DNA of 64,000 nucleotides. Origin: Nostoc sp. FACHB-280 (GTDB taxonomy: Bacteria > Cyanobacteriota > Cyanobacteriia > Cyanobacteriales > Nostocaceae). Where the stretch lies: positions 29,590-93,589 of the forward strand of contig NZ_JACJSD010000027.1 of NCBI RefSeq assembly GCF_014697615.1, read 5' to 3'. The notes below the pieces were generated by a model, which was not told the DNA's origin, ran no database searches, and saw only the letters and a program-made list of their open reading frames with translations. Below are positions 18,202 through 26,911 of this stretch, in pieces (the stretch's first letter is position 1; each line of letters starts with the position of its first letter). A program made the translations under genes and the position numbers.

Positions 18202-20382
18202 CTAATTTGTTCCTACAGTTCCCCAAGCACTAGAACTTTGCAGTAAAGCATTACATTGGCTTTCAATGATCACACACATACTGCTGAGTGCTTGTTGATA
18301 ATTTTCGGTATCTTCTTGTTCTAGGGCGAGTTTAGCGGCCACTTGTAAGTCTTCGACGGCGGCGTGGCTATTTTTTTCTGCTTCTTTACCACCATATTGG
18401 GCGACTTCATAGCGCACCATACCGCGTTTTAGATAAGCTTTTGCCAGTTTTTCGTTAAGTTTTAATGCTTGGTCAAAGTCAGCGATCGCTTTTTGGTATT
18501 GTTGGGCGTATTCGGTGCTGTATTGCGCCATTTGGTAATATACCGAACCGCGCTGAAAATAAGCTTCGGCTTTGGAGGCGTTGAGTTTAATCGCTTCGGA
18601 AAAATCGCCTATGGCTTGCTGGAACTCTTTGAGCGATTCACCACTATACTTGGCGATTTGCGCTCGCACAATACCCCTACGGATATATGCTTCGGCTTCT
18701 TTGACGTTGAGGCGGATGGCATTGTTAAAATCTGCGATCGCTAAATGATATTCTCGATCTGGATCGTTGCTATACTCAGCCAGCATATAGCGAGCGTTAC
18801 CACGATTCACCAAAGCTTTCACTTCCTGGGGATTGATTTCCAAGGCTTTTGTATAGTCAGCTAATGCTCCTTCGTAGTCTTTAAGATTGTAACGAGCATT
18901 ACCTCGGTTAATAAAAGATTTGGCGTATTTTGGTTCTTCTTGAATGGCTTTGGTAAAACTTTCCACTGCTTGCTTATAGTCGCGCACTTGGTAAGCAGCA
19001 TGACCTTGTTTGTAATAATCAGCAAAATTTAGCATCGGCCGACTCGGTGCCGTATGTGCCATCAAGGTTTGCTGAGTATAAGCATTTTGCGACACAAACG
19101 GACGGGTAAATTTCACCATCACATCCAAATAACCCAACATCCCTAAACCCAGACAACCTAAAACAATCGGGTAAATTTTCGATACCTTGCGCTGTTGATA
19201 AGGAAAATAATTTGGCTGATTATTCGGTCGCCAGGAATTACCCTTAGCAAAGGACATAACTGGCTGTGGTAAACGATGAGGCTGATTGTAGCGTCTGGTG
19301 GGGATAGTGGCAGGTCTGAGATGTTCTCGATTTTCAATTGCCCGTTGTGAGGGAAAAGGATCTCGTCCGCCTAAACGCAAAGTCCGCTCACACCAAGGAC
19401 AGCTATGCAAATGATTACTGTAGCGATGCTGAGGATTAGTAGTGCAGGTAATTAAAGCATCTTCAGCTTCCGTCAGAGCCGATAACCAAGCTTGAGCATG
19501 GGGACGTAACTGCGGGTTGTTGTGGCCAGTTTCAAAACACTGGATAAACAATTCCTGCAAACTTGGATGCAGCATTTCCCAAGGCGGGGCAATGGGAGTT
19601 GGCAGGTAAGGAACTTGGCGGTTTTGGCTGTAGGTGAAGTGTCCAGCAGCAATGCGGGCTTCGTAAGCTGGCGGTTCGGCAGTACCTTGAAAAATCCCGG
19701 AAAAAGGATGTGTACCTTCCATTAATAATTGGAAGATCAGTACTGCCAAACCAAATGAGTCATGATCAACTGTGCGATCGTGTTGGGCGAAGACTTTGTT
19801 TTGTAGTTCTGGTGGAGTAAACTCTGGTTTACCCACTGCACAGCGGTAGACAAGATTGTGATTTAAATCTGGCACTTGGAAAGAGTCAGTATCGACCAAA
19901 CTCACCAGTGCTGTATCACTGACTAAGATGTTGGACTCGTTGACATCACCCACGCAATAACCACTACTGTGCAGGGCTGCAAAAGCCGCCGCTAAATTCC
20001 GCGCTGTTCGCACTAAATATTGATAGTTGAATAACGGGCAGTGTTGGCGACGGGTTCTGGGGTTGTAAAAGTCAATAATTGGCCGCATCCCGCGAATCCG
20101 CGGCATGATAAAACCAATAACAGTTTTACTCCCATCTGCTGTTTTGATTAACTCTTGTGGCCAAGCAATGGAAATATGCCCCAAATTAGCTGTCGGGTTT
20201 TCCGGTGGGTTAGCCAGCATCGCTTGCAGTTTTTTAGCGTGATTGGCTGTGGGTTTGTGATAAACCTTCGCCACTAAATCGCCATCAGATGGCACTGCAT
20301 AAACACAGGCTTCACCACCTCGTCCTAAGCTAACGCTGAGGTTGATAATTTCTGGCTGGGGAAGACAACGTAGTACCTTCAT
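18202..20382 (-). CDS. Protein kinase-fold protein with zinc knuckle, membrane helix and TPR domain
   Basis: 726 residues. The N-terminal Ser/Thr-kinase-like domain runs to about residue 290: LGRGGEACVYAV as glycine loop, VAKVY with the ATP-binding Lys, and CVGDVNESNIL then LVDTDSFQV as catalytic and metal loops, with GD in place of the usual HRD. A Cys/His knuckle ends in CPWCER near residue 328. A membrane helix lies near 402-422 and about seven TPR units near 450-690. It follows the PP2C gene by 57 bp and completes a vWA/phosphatase/kinase triad. The kinase is probably the signalling output controlled by the phosphatase. The TPR part would face the other side of the membrane if the helix spans it. 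Confidence 0.85.
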   Translation of the reverse strand: MKVLRCLPQPEIINLSVSLGRGGEACVYAVPSDGDLVAKVYHKPTANHAKKLQAMLANPPENPTANLGHISIAWPQELIKTADGSKTVIGFIMPRIRGMRPIIDFYNPRTRRQHCPLFNYQYLVRTARNLAAAFAALHSSGYCVGDVNESNILVSDTALVSLVDTDSFQVPDLNHNLVYRCAVGKPEFTPPELQNKVFAQHDRTVDHDSFGLAVLIFQLLMEGTHPFSGIFQGTAEPPAYEARIAAGHFTYSQNRQVPYLPTPIAPPWEMLHPSLQELFIQCFETGHNNPQLRPHAQAWLSALTEAEDALITCTTNPQHRYSNHLHSCPWCERTLRLGGRDPFPSQRAIENREHLRPATIPTRRYNQPHRLPQPVMSFAKGNSWRPNNQPNYFPYQQRKVSKIYPIVLGCLGLGMLGYLDVMVKFTRPFVSQNAYTQQTLMAHTAPSRPMLNFADYYKQGHAAYQVRDYKQAVESFTKAIQEEPKYAKSFINRGNARYNLKDYEGALADYTKALEINPQEVKALVNRGNARYMLAEYSNDPDREYHLAIADFNNAIRLNVKEAEAYIRRGIVRAQIAKYSGESLKEFQQAIGDFSEAIKLNASKAEAYFQRGSVYYQMAQYSTEYAQQYQKAIADFDQALKLNEKLAKAYLKRGMVRYEVAQYGGKEAEKNSHAAVEDLQVAAKLALEQEDTENYQQALSSMCVIIESQCNALLQSSSAWGTVGTN

Positions 20383-20439
20383 GTTTAAGTCACTGTTAAC
20401 GGGGGTTAGATAAAAAGACCGAACTTGCAGAATCCTTGT

Positions 20440-21222
20440 TTATGAGCGGTTGAAGGCAGCAATAATTAGTGTTAAATCATCGTCGGTACGTTGTGTTATC
20501 CGCTCAGAACCTAAAAACCTCACGAGTTGCTCTTTCGCTAATGTTTTGTCCTCGGCGTTTTCGATAAAGTCAAACAAAGGAAAAAAGAAGGGTTTGTGAG
20601 GTTCGCCAACAACCATGTTTAAAGCCAGCATTTGTAGTCCATCGGTGAGGATACCAACGTTGACTATTTCTTCACGCCATAATCTCATTTGAGCTGTGTC
20701 TATAGCATCTAAGGAAGTCAAGAACGTCGTTTCGTTGATATATTCTCCGTTATTGGGTATGGTTAGCGCAATTAAATTTCCTTGACGATTTTTTGCGACT
20801 GCCATCCCGTCACCGATTTGGGCGGCTGCTACCATTTCTGGTGTAGCGATGGTAATTATTAAGGTAGTTGCTAAATCTTGGGGCTGCTGACTACAAGCTG
20901 CGGCTTCTGCTTCTACGGCTTTTTTAGCAGCCAGCAAGGCATCACTCAACAAAGATTGCACTCCCAAATCATCAGCTAAAACAGCGCGAGAGACTTCTTT
21001 GTGCGATAAATGTTCTACAGCTGCTTCTGTCGCCACCATTGCGCCAATTTTCCCCTGACTGGCAGAACCTGCGCCATCTGCTGCTGCGGCTACTAATATA
21101 TTGTCTGGCAATAGCTGCCAGTTGTGAGCATCCTGACACAGCTGCTTATTTCTGATGTGGCTGGTACCACATACAGATGCGGCGACTACCCGCCAATGAG
21201 AAATCTGTTTTGATGTGTTCAT
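20440..21222 (-). CDS. PP2C-family Ser/Thr phosphatase
   Basis: About 260 residues from the ATG at 21222 (MNTSKQISHWRVVAASVCG). The frame is open up to 21264, but the shorter start is where the domain begins. PP2C motifs are visible: CQDAH, then AAADGAGSASQGKIGAMVAT with the metal-binding DG, and the C-terminal DDDLTLIIAAF. It lacks the extra domains of cyanobacterial RsbU/IcfG-type phosphatases. It lies just before the kinase gene and after the vWA gene. In TerY-P triads the phosphatase is thought to oppose the partner kinase. Confidence 0.88.
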   Translation of the reverse strand: MNTSKQISHWRVVAASVCGTSHIRNKQLCQDAHNWQLLPDNILVAAAADGAGSASQGKIGAMVATEAAVEHLSHKEVSRAVLADDLGVQSLLSDALLAAKKAVEAEAAACSQQPQDLATTLIITIATPEMVAAAQIGDGMAVAKNRQGNLIALTIPNNGEYINETTFLTSLDAIDTAQMRLWREEIVNVGILTDGLQMLALNMVVGEPHKPFFFPLFDFIENAEDKTLAKEQLVRFLGSERITQRTDDDLTLIIAAFNRS

Positions 21223-21272
21223 AGATTCTGTGTCTGGGCTAGCTGTGTAAGTATGAAACCGCACAAGGGCGA

Positions 21273-21974
21273 TTAAATGGAACCCCAGCCAATTGGAGGT
21301 AATGCTACTTGTTCATCTACTTGGGAATGGGAAACAGCCGCCATACTTGCTGACAACCACATAAACATTTCCACGAAGTTTAATCCGCGCAATTTCAGGG
21401 GTGTCCGCACAGCTAACTGATTGAGCGTTGTCATGTTGGCATTTTCTACACCTACAGAGAAAAAGGCTACGCGCTTATTGGCTTCATCTCCTTGGACTCT
21501 TTGGGCCGCTTGGGCTACTAAATGTTCTTGTTCGCCCTGGGGTTCACCATCGGTAATCATGAATACCCAAGGGCGATAGTAGGCAATGCCATTGGAGCGA
21601 TATAGGGATTTACGCTCTTGCACCATATCTAAGGCTTTGTGAATGCCTGCGCCCATGCTGGTGAGTCCTTGGGCGGTGAGAATTGGCGGGTTAAATTGAT
21701 CAGCGGTTACAAAGTCTTGGACGACATTTACTTGGCTATCAAAAGTTACTATTGCTACTTCAACTCGACGAGATGCTAAGGAATTTTTGACTAATTCATC
21801 TTTTAAACTCAGCAAGCCTTGATTTAATGCTTCTATGGCTTCGCCTTGCATGGAACCAGATGTATCTAGTAACAATACACAAGGACAACGGGGTTCGGGA
21901 TTTTCCGCAAATTCTACTACTTCATCCAGGGTTAATGTATCTTGCATAACTTTTTGTGTTATGTTATAGTCCAA
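21273..21974 (-). CDS. vWA-domain protein of the TerY type
   Basis: 233 residues, essentially one von Willebrand A domain. The metal-ion-dependent adhesion site is complete: DTSGSMQGE (about residues 37-45), the Thr in GLTSMGAGI, and the Asp in MITDGEPQGE. TerY-like proteins are cytoplasmic and are encoded with a PP2C phosphatase and a kinase, as here. The gene is first in the three-gene minus-strand set. The shortened PP2C start leaves a 50-bp gap. Confidence 0.88.
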   Translation of the reverse strand: MDYNITQKVMQDTLTLDEVVEFAENPEPRCPCVLLLDTSGSMQGEAIEALNQGLLSLKDELVKNSLASRRVEVAIVTFDSQVNVVQDFVTADQFNPPILTAQGLTSMGAGIHKALDMVQERKSLYRSNGIAYYRPWVFMITDGEPQGEQEHLVAQAAQRVQGDEANKRVAFFSVGVENANMTTLNQLAVRTPLKLRGLNFVEMFMWLSASMAAVSHSQVDEQVALPPIGWGSI

Positions 21975-22855
21975 AGCTTTATTTTCCTTTTTTCAAAGTA
22001 TATATTTCAGTTTCCGGAGCCTCACAGGGAATAAGTGAATTTTTGGCGATCGCCAGCCGAGTCTTTATGTAACTATTAAACAAATACTTTTCCCTAAATT
22101 CTCTACACATTTATTAAAGTTTTCATCAAGTTACCGTTGCTCAACCGCAAATTTACCAAGAGTTCTTGTTTAGAGCATCCCAGAACTATAAAGATTTATG
22201 TAGGGCAACCGATAGAATATAATAAACATCAAAATTTGCCCAGATAAAAATTTAAAGATTTCGTGTGGAACATATTCATTTTTTGTCTGCGACAAATTGT
22301 TAACTCTGGCAATTTCTCATTAAAGTCATCCTGCAAGTCGGTTTTTAGCCAAATACGGAATTGAGCTAGTAAAATTTTTGTTTTTCATTCATTTTCCTCA
22401 AGCTTGCTCAGAAATAAATAATCTATCTTATGACAGATGTATTTTTCTGTTCTTAAATCTAGTGTATTTGGGAAACTCTGAATCAAATATAGAATTTGAG
22501 ATTGTTCTGGGGTAGTTTCTCGGATCTTTTGGTACTTGAGCCTCCTAGAAGAATTGTTTTGGGTAAAGATTTGTACAGCGCCAGTTCTGACTCCTGAGTG
22601 AGTAAAAATACTAAATTCTGTTATGGCTTTTCAGAAATATTAATGAAAAGTATTTTATAGGCATTGTCGTTTTGTCTCAGCAGATCATTAAGCTGACTAG
22701 ATAAGGCTGTGATTTCCATAGCTTTTAATCTCAATTTATTTTCTCTACTAGAAAAATAATTTTCTGGAAGACATATTAAAACTAATAAAGTAAAACATAC
22801 ATAAGAATCCAAATTTACATACCTTCTGTATAATCTTCTAAAACAATTTTTTAAA
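21975..22855. other. 881-bp divergent intergenic region
   Basis: It separates the vWA gene (minus) from the PATAN-REC regulator (plus) and should hold both promoters. I see one HIP1-like site near 22047 and a CTGACTCCTGAGT repeat near 22585. A 62-codon open frame on the minus strand (22621-22812) is discussed under rejected items. No RNA gene is recognisable. Confidence 0.5.
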
Positions 22856-24247
22856 ATGCCTAATTTTGGTACATTTACAGTTTTACGTCCTCATAGTTTA
22901 TTAAAACAACTATCTCATAGTGTCGAAACTACTTGTTTACAAGCATTTAGTAACTTAGTAACATGGTTAATTTATTTAGAACAGGGAAATATAACCTACG
23001 CCACCAACTCAGTTGAACCCTTTGATAGATTAGAGCGCCATCTCCGCCGCCTGAATTTTCTCAATAGCGAAATTCGCGTAGAATTACGCATGAACTTTGA
23101 AGTTGATGTGTTTAATCATGCCATTGCTGATAGCAACGATTTATCAACTCAGCCTGCTGACTATCAAGCAATTCATTGGCTAATTAACGAAGGTTATCTG
23201 GATGATGCACAAGCGACAATTTTGATTCAAGAACTTGTTAAAGAAGTGGTGGAATCGTTGTTGTTAGTAAAAACAGGTACTTATGCTTTAAGTGATGCAA
23301 GCCAAACATTGACAAAAATTTGTCGTCTGGATGTAGAAAAAACTCTAGAAATTTGTTACGTTAGACTACAAAATTGGCAATCTTTTGCACCCCAAATCTC
23401 TTCACCTTATCAGCGTCCATACCTGTTAATTAACAGGAATTTTCACAGCAAGAATTTACCGCAACTACCACGAGAATTAACAGCTTGGATGAAAGGATTT
23501 AGCCTGAGACATCTGGCTGTAATTATGAATCAAGATGAAATGCAACTGGCTCAACATTTATACCCTCATATTGTGCAAGGAGGGGTAATTCTGCACGAAC
23601 CAGATCCACCATTTGATCAATTACCTAAGCATCAGCCAGAAGTTTCAGGATCTGCTCGATATACAACAGCATTACTCAACAGACAATTCATCGACACAGT
23701 AGTAGAACCCAGTAATCGCTATCTAGAAGCAGAAACGGCTCTGGCTGTTGAAGATTTTAGCCTTGTGGTGCGATCGCCACAAGCAACCTCACCATCAATT
23801 CACAATCTTCAGGAATTAACAATACCAAATACCATAAACTCACCGCCCGAAATAGTAACGACTACTACCATCAACGCCAAAAAGACTTATAAAATCATTT
23901 CTGTGGATGATAGCCCGACAATTCTGAAAGAAATAAGTCGTTTTTTGGAAAGTGAGAATTTTTCTGTAGTGACAATTGATGATCCACTCAAAGCTGTAAT
24001 GTCAATTATTCGTCATAAACCAGACTTAATTTTGTTGGATCTCAATATGGCTGGAATTGATGGTTATGAATTATGCAAAATAATTCGGAATAATTCTATG
24101 TTTAAACATACTCCAATTATTTTTGTCACAGGTAATAAAGGAATTGTTGATAAAGTCAAAGCTAAATTAGTCGGAGCCTCTGGTTATTTAACTAAACCTT
24201 TTACCCGTGCAGAGTTGCTGAAACTGGTGTTTATGCACTTGGCTTGA
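22856..24247 (+). CDS. PatA/PixG-like response regulator (PATAN domain + receiver)
   Basis: 463 residues. The N-terminal region holds the PATAN/DUF4388-type segment (YLEQGNITYATNSVEPFDRL), followed by a helical middle part and a poorly conserved linker. A C-terminal receiver domain starts near residue 345: SVDDSPTI, phospho-acceptor Asp in LILLDLNMAG near 395, and Lys in YLTKPF near 447. Cyanobacterial proteins of this build include PatA (heterocyst pattern), PixG and PilG (phototaxis). This one is longer than Anabaena PatA and is not next to a che/pil operon, so its pathway cannot be stated. No DNA-binding domain is seen, so it probably acts through protein contacts. Confidence 0.82.
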   Translation: MPNFGTFTVLRPHSLLKQLSHSVETTCLQAFSNLVTWLIYLEQGNITYATNSVEPFDRLERHLRRLNFLNSEIRVELRMNFEVDVFNHAIADSNDLSTQPADYQAIHWLINEGYLDDAQATILIQELVKEVVESLLLVKTGTYALSDASQTLTKICRLDVEKTLEICYVRLQNWQSFAPQISSPYQRPYLLINRNFHSKNLPQLPRELTAWMKGFSLRHLAVIMNQDEMQLAQHLYPHIVQGGVILHEPDPPFDQLPKHQPEVSGSARYTTALLNRQFIDTVVEPSNRYLEAETALAVEDFSLVVRSPQATSPSIHNLQELTIPNTINSPPEIVTTTTINAKKTYKIISVDDSPTILKEISRFLESENFSVVTIDDPLKAVMSIIRHKPDLILLDLNMAGIDGYELCKIIRNNSMFKHTPIIFVTGNKGIVDKVKAKLVGASGYLTKPFTRAELLKLVFMHLA

Positions 24248-24259
24248 AAGAAGGCAGGA

Positions 24260-24412
24260 GGCAGTGGTTCAGCTACGCGGTAATCGAGCGAAGCGATGCA
24301 CTGAGCTTGTCGAAGTGTCGAGATTCACCAACCGGGGCAGGTGTGACAAGGGGGACAAGGGAGACATAGAAGCAATCTTTCTACCTTGTCTACTCCTACT
24401 CAGCACTCAGGA
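24260..24412. repeat. Intergenic mosaic of dispersed repeats
   Basis: The gap between the regulator and the first aldo/keto reductase is almost wholly repeat sequence: a CGCGGTAATCGAGCGAAG block, an ACTGAGCTTGTCGAAGT block at 24300-24316, and GACAAGG units (24347-24372) followed by CTACTCCTACTCAGCACTCAG. The same modules recur near 26803, 29075, 31300, 34005 and 54930. Confidence 0.7.
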
Positions 24413-24469
24413 TGAAATTAAAGGCCGATGTATGCCGATAATACAGATGGTGCGTGATTGACAATCAAA

Positions 24470-25450
24470 ATGCAAATCAGTCGAGAACTATCCCTGTCAA
24501 AAATGGGTTGCGGAACTTGGGCTTGGGGAAACCAAGTGCTGTGGGGATACAACGAAAACATGGATGAGCAGCTACAAGCTGTGTTTAACTTGTGTGTTAG
24601 TAATGGTGTAACTTTATTTGACACGGGTGATTCTTACGGTACTGGGAGATTAAATGGACGCAGTGAGTTACTCTTGGGGCGTTTTTCTCAAGAGTATCAA
24701 GGATTAAACCAAGAAAAGATTTGCATTGCAACAAAGCTGGCTGCGTATCCTTGGCGATGGACAAGCCAGTCGATGATAAAAGCTTGTCAGTCTTCCGCCC
24801 AACGTTTAGGTAGAAATGTTGATTTAGTACAGATGCACTGGTCTACTGCTAATTATGCACCTTGGCAAGAAAAAGGTTTATTAGAGGGTTTGGCTGACCT
24901 TTATGAACAAGGTTTGGTTAAAGGTGTTGGGCTGTCGAATTATGGGCCAAAACGCTTAAAAATGGTGCAGCAAAGATTTGCCGAACGAGGTGTGCCGATT
25001 TCTACCTTGCAAGTGCAGTATTCTTTGTTATCGACTTATCCGGTGACGCAACTGGGACTAAAAGATGTGTGCGATGAATTGGGTATTAAATTAATTGCTT
25101 ACAGTCCTTTGGCTTTGGGGATATTAACAGGTAAATATTCTGAGACAGGGACTTTTCCCAAAGGTGTACGCGGGTTGTTATTTAGACAGTTATTACCGGG
25201 GGTGCGATCGCTGTTAGCATGTTTACAAGCGATCGCCCAATCTCGCAATAAAACTATGTCACAGGTCGCCATTAACTGGTGTATCTGTAAAGGTACTATT
25301 CCCATCCCTGGTGCAAAATCCCTCGCCCAAGCACAGGAGAATATTGGTGCATTAGGTTGGCAACTCGATGCTGGTGAAATAGCAGAGTTAGATAAAGCCG
25401 CCGACAGTACAGATAAAGTGATGGTGCAGAATATTTTTCAGACGAAGTGA
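24470..25450 (+). CDS. Aldo/keto reductase
   Basis: About 326 residues from the ATG at 24470 (MQISRELSLSKMGCGTWAWG); an in-frame TTG at 24458 is a less likely start. The (beta/alpha)8 reductase shows the catalytic Asp and Tyr region LFDTGDSYGTGRLNG, Lys in CIATKLAAYPW, and His in QMHWST. IPGAKSLAQAQENIGA is the NADPH-binding segment. The family reduces aldehydes and ketones with NADPH; the substrate is not predictable. It is followed 303 bp later by a second, distantly related aldo/keto reductase. Confidence 0.9.
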   Translation: MQISRELSLSKMGCGTWAWGNQVLWGYNENMDEQLQAVFNLCVSNGVTLFDTGDSYGTGRLNGRSELLLGRFSQEYQGLNQEKICIATKLAAYPWRWTSQSMIKACQSSAQRLGRNVDLVQMHWSTANYAPWQEKGLLEGLADLYEQGLVKGVGLSNYGPKRLKMVQQRFAERGVPISTLQVQYSLLSTYPVTQLGLKDVCDELGIKLIAYSPLALGILTGKYSETGTFPKGVRGLLFRQLLPGVRSLLACLQAIAQSRNKTMSQVAINWCICKGTIPIPGAKSLAQAQENIGALGWQLDAGEIAELDKAADSTDKVMVQNIFQTK

Positions 25451-25461
25451 GACGAGGGGTT

Positions 25462-25550
25462 AGAGGCTAGGGGCTAGGGACTAGGGACTAGGGAAGGGTG
25501 AAAGGGTATAGGGGTGTGAGGTGTATATGTTCAAAACTCTTACACCTCAC
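25462..25550. repeat. Heptanucleotide STRR plus hairpin
   Basis: Degenerate 7-bp units of the CTAGGGA type run from about 25462 to 25495. A hairpin follows with arms GTGAGGTGTA (25516-25525) and complement (25541-25550). It lies just past the stop of the aldo/keto reductase and may serve as its terminator. The rest of the 303-bp gap to the next gene has no other recognisable feature. Confidence 0.6.
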
Positions 25551-25753
25551 CCCCCTATTCACTTTTTTTCATTCCAATGAGGTACATTCATCTAGCCTCT
25601 AGCCTCTATCAACTTATACTGAACTCAACCGGAAAACGCTGTAAGTGGTTTAATATACCTCTTGATCAAGACTGTTCTCTTTCAACAGTTAGATGCACCC
25701 TAACCTGCACAGTGCGAAGCTATGAGGATGTAATACTTTGATTTCAATGATTT

Positions 25754-26785
25754 ATGGAAATCAGTAGACGAGATTTACTGAAAATAGCTTCTGCTTCTGG
25801 TTTAGGAACAGTCGGACTAGCAGCGACAGCAGGAATTGGCAAACAAGTTTTAGCCCAAAATCAATCCACTCCAATTAAAAAAGGTGAAATGATTTATCGT
25901 CAGTTAGGCCGGACTGGGGAAAAAGTTTCGGTAATTGGTTTGGGTGGACACCATATTGGTAGACCAAAAGATGAGGAAGAAGGTATCAGGCTGATTCGTG
26001 CTGCTATTGATCGTGGTATTAACTTTATGGACAATAGCTGGGACTATCACAATGGCGGGAGTGAAATTCGGATGGGTAAAGCACTCCGAGATGGTTATCG
26101 GCAAAAAGTATTTCTGATGACAAAGATTGATGGTCGCACCAAAAAAGCCGCAACCCAGCAAATTGATGATTCTTTGAAAAGATTGCAGAGCGATCGCATA
26201 GACTTATTACAGCATCATGAAATCATCCGTATGGAAGACCCAGACCGGATTTTTGCTCCTGGCGGTGCAATGGAGGCGGTTCTAGAAGCCCAAAAAGCTG
26301 GCAAAATTCGCTACATCGGCTTTACTGGCCACAAAGACCCCTTAGTTCACCTAAGAATGCTGGATGTTGCTGCTCAAAACAACTTTCGTTTTGATACAGT
26401 ACAAATGCCACTCAATGTTATGGATGCCCATTTTCGCAGTTTTGAACGCCAAGTTTTACCCAGACTAGTCAAAGATGGCATTGGTGTTTTAGGAATGAAA
26501 TCAATGGGTGATCAAAATATTCTCAAAAGTAATACAGTTAAACCCATTGAATGCTTACACTACGCGATGAATTTACCAACATCCACAGTGATTACAGGCA
26601 TTGAAAGTACGAAAATTCTAGACCAAGCTTTTGAAGCTGTCCGCACCTTTGAACCTATGAGTCAAGCACAAGTTCAAGAACTATTAAATCGAACTCGTCA
26701 AGCTGCGACTAAAGGTCAATATGAATTGTTTAAAACTACGAGTCAATTTGATAGTACCGCACTTAATCCTGAGTGGTTGGGTTGA
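25754..26785 (+). CDS. Aldo/keto reductase with Tat signal
   Basis: 343 residues. The N-terminus MEISRRDLLKIASASGLG carries a twin-arginine motif (SRRDLLK) and a hydrophobic stretch ending near ...KQVLAQ, so export of the folded enzyme is likely. The reductase domain follows: IYRQLGRTGEKVSVIGLGG, catalytic MDNSWDYHNGGSE, Lys in MTKIDGRT, and His in LLQHHEI. Periplasmic or lumenal placement of an NADPH enzyme is unusual and suggests either retained cofactor or another donor. Substrate unknown. Confidence 0.85.
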   Translation: MEISRRDLLKIASASGLGTVGLAATAGIGKQVLAQNQSTPIKKGEMIYRQLGRTGEKVSVIGLGGHHIGRPKDEEEGIRLIRAAIDRGINFMDNSWDYHNGGSEIRMGKALRDGYRQKVFLMTKIDGRTKKAATQQIDDSLKRLQSDRIDLLQHHEIIRMEDPDRIFAPGGAMEAVLEAQKAGKIRYIGFTGHKDPLVHLRMLDVAAQNNFRFDTVQMPLNVMDAHFRSFERQVLPRLVKDGIGVLGMKSMGDQNILKSNTVKPIECLHYAMNLPTSTVITGIESTKILDQAFEAVRTFEPMSQAQVQELLNRTRQAATKGQYELFKTTSQFDSTALNPEWLG

Positions 26786-26802
26786 TGTAAGTAGGTGGGT
26801 GA

Positions 26803-26842
26803 GCTTCGCGGTAATCTCGACTTCGCTCGATTACCGCGAAGC
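26803..26842. terminator. Hairpin between convergent genes
   Basis: Perfect 14-bp arms GCTTCGCGGTAATC and complement with a 12-nt loop, located between the aldo/keto reductase (plus, ends 26785) and the DUF3352 gene (minus, ends 26912). It could terminate transcription in both directions. There is no long T-run, so Rho-independent action is uncertain. The arm sequence belongs to a dispersed repeat family also seen near 24275. Confidence 0.6.
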
Positions 26843-26911
26843 CGAACCACTGACTCCTGCCTTGCCATAACGACAATTTTTAACACCGACCTACTTACTA
26901 CCTCCTAATAA

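Noticed and set aside
22621..22812. 62-codon minus-strand frame with a hydrophobic N-terminus, 44 bp from the PATAN-REC start
   Set aside because: AT-rich, no ribosome site, no family resemblance. It could be a small peptide, but the evidence is too thin to list.
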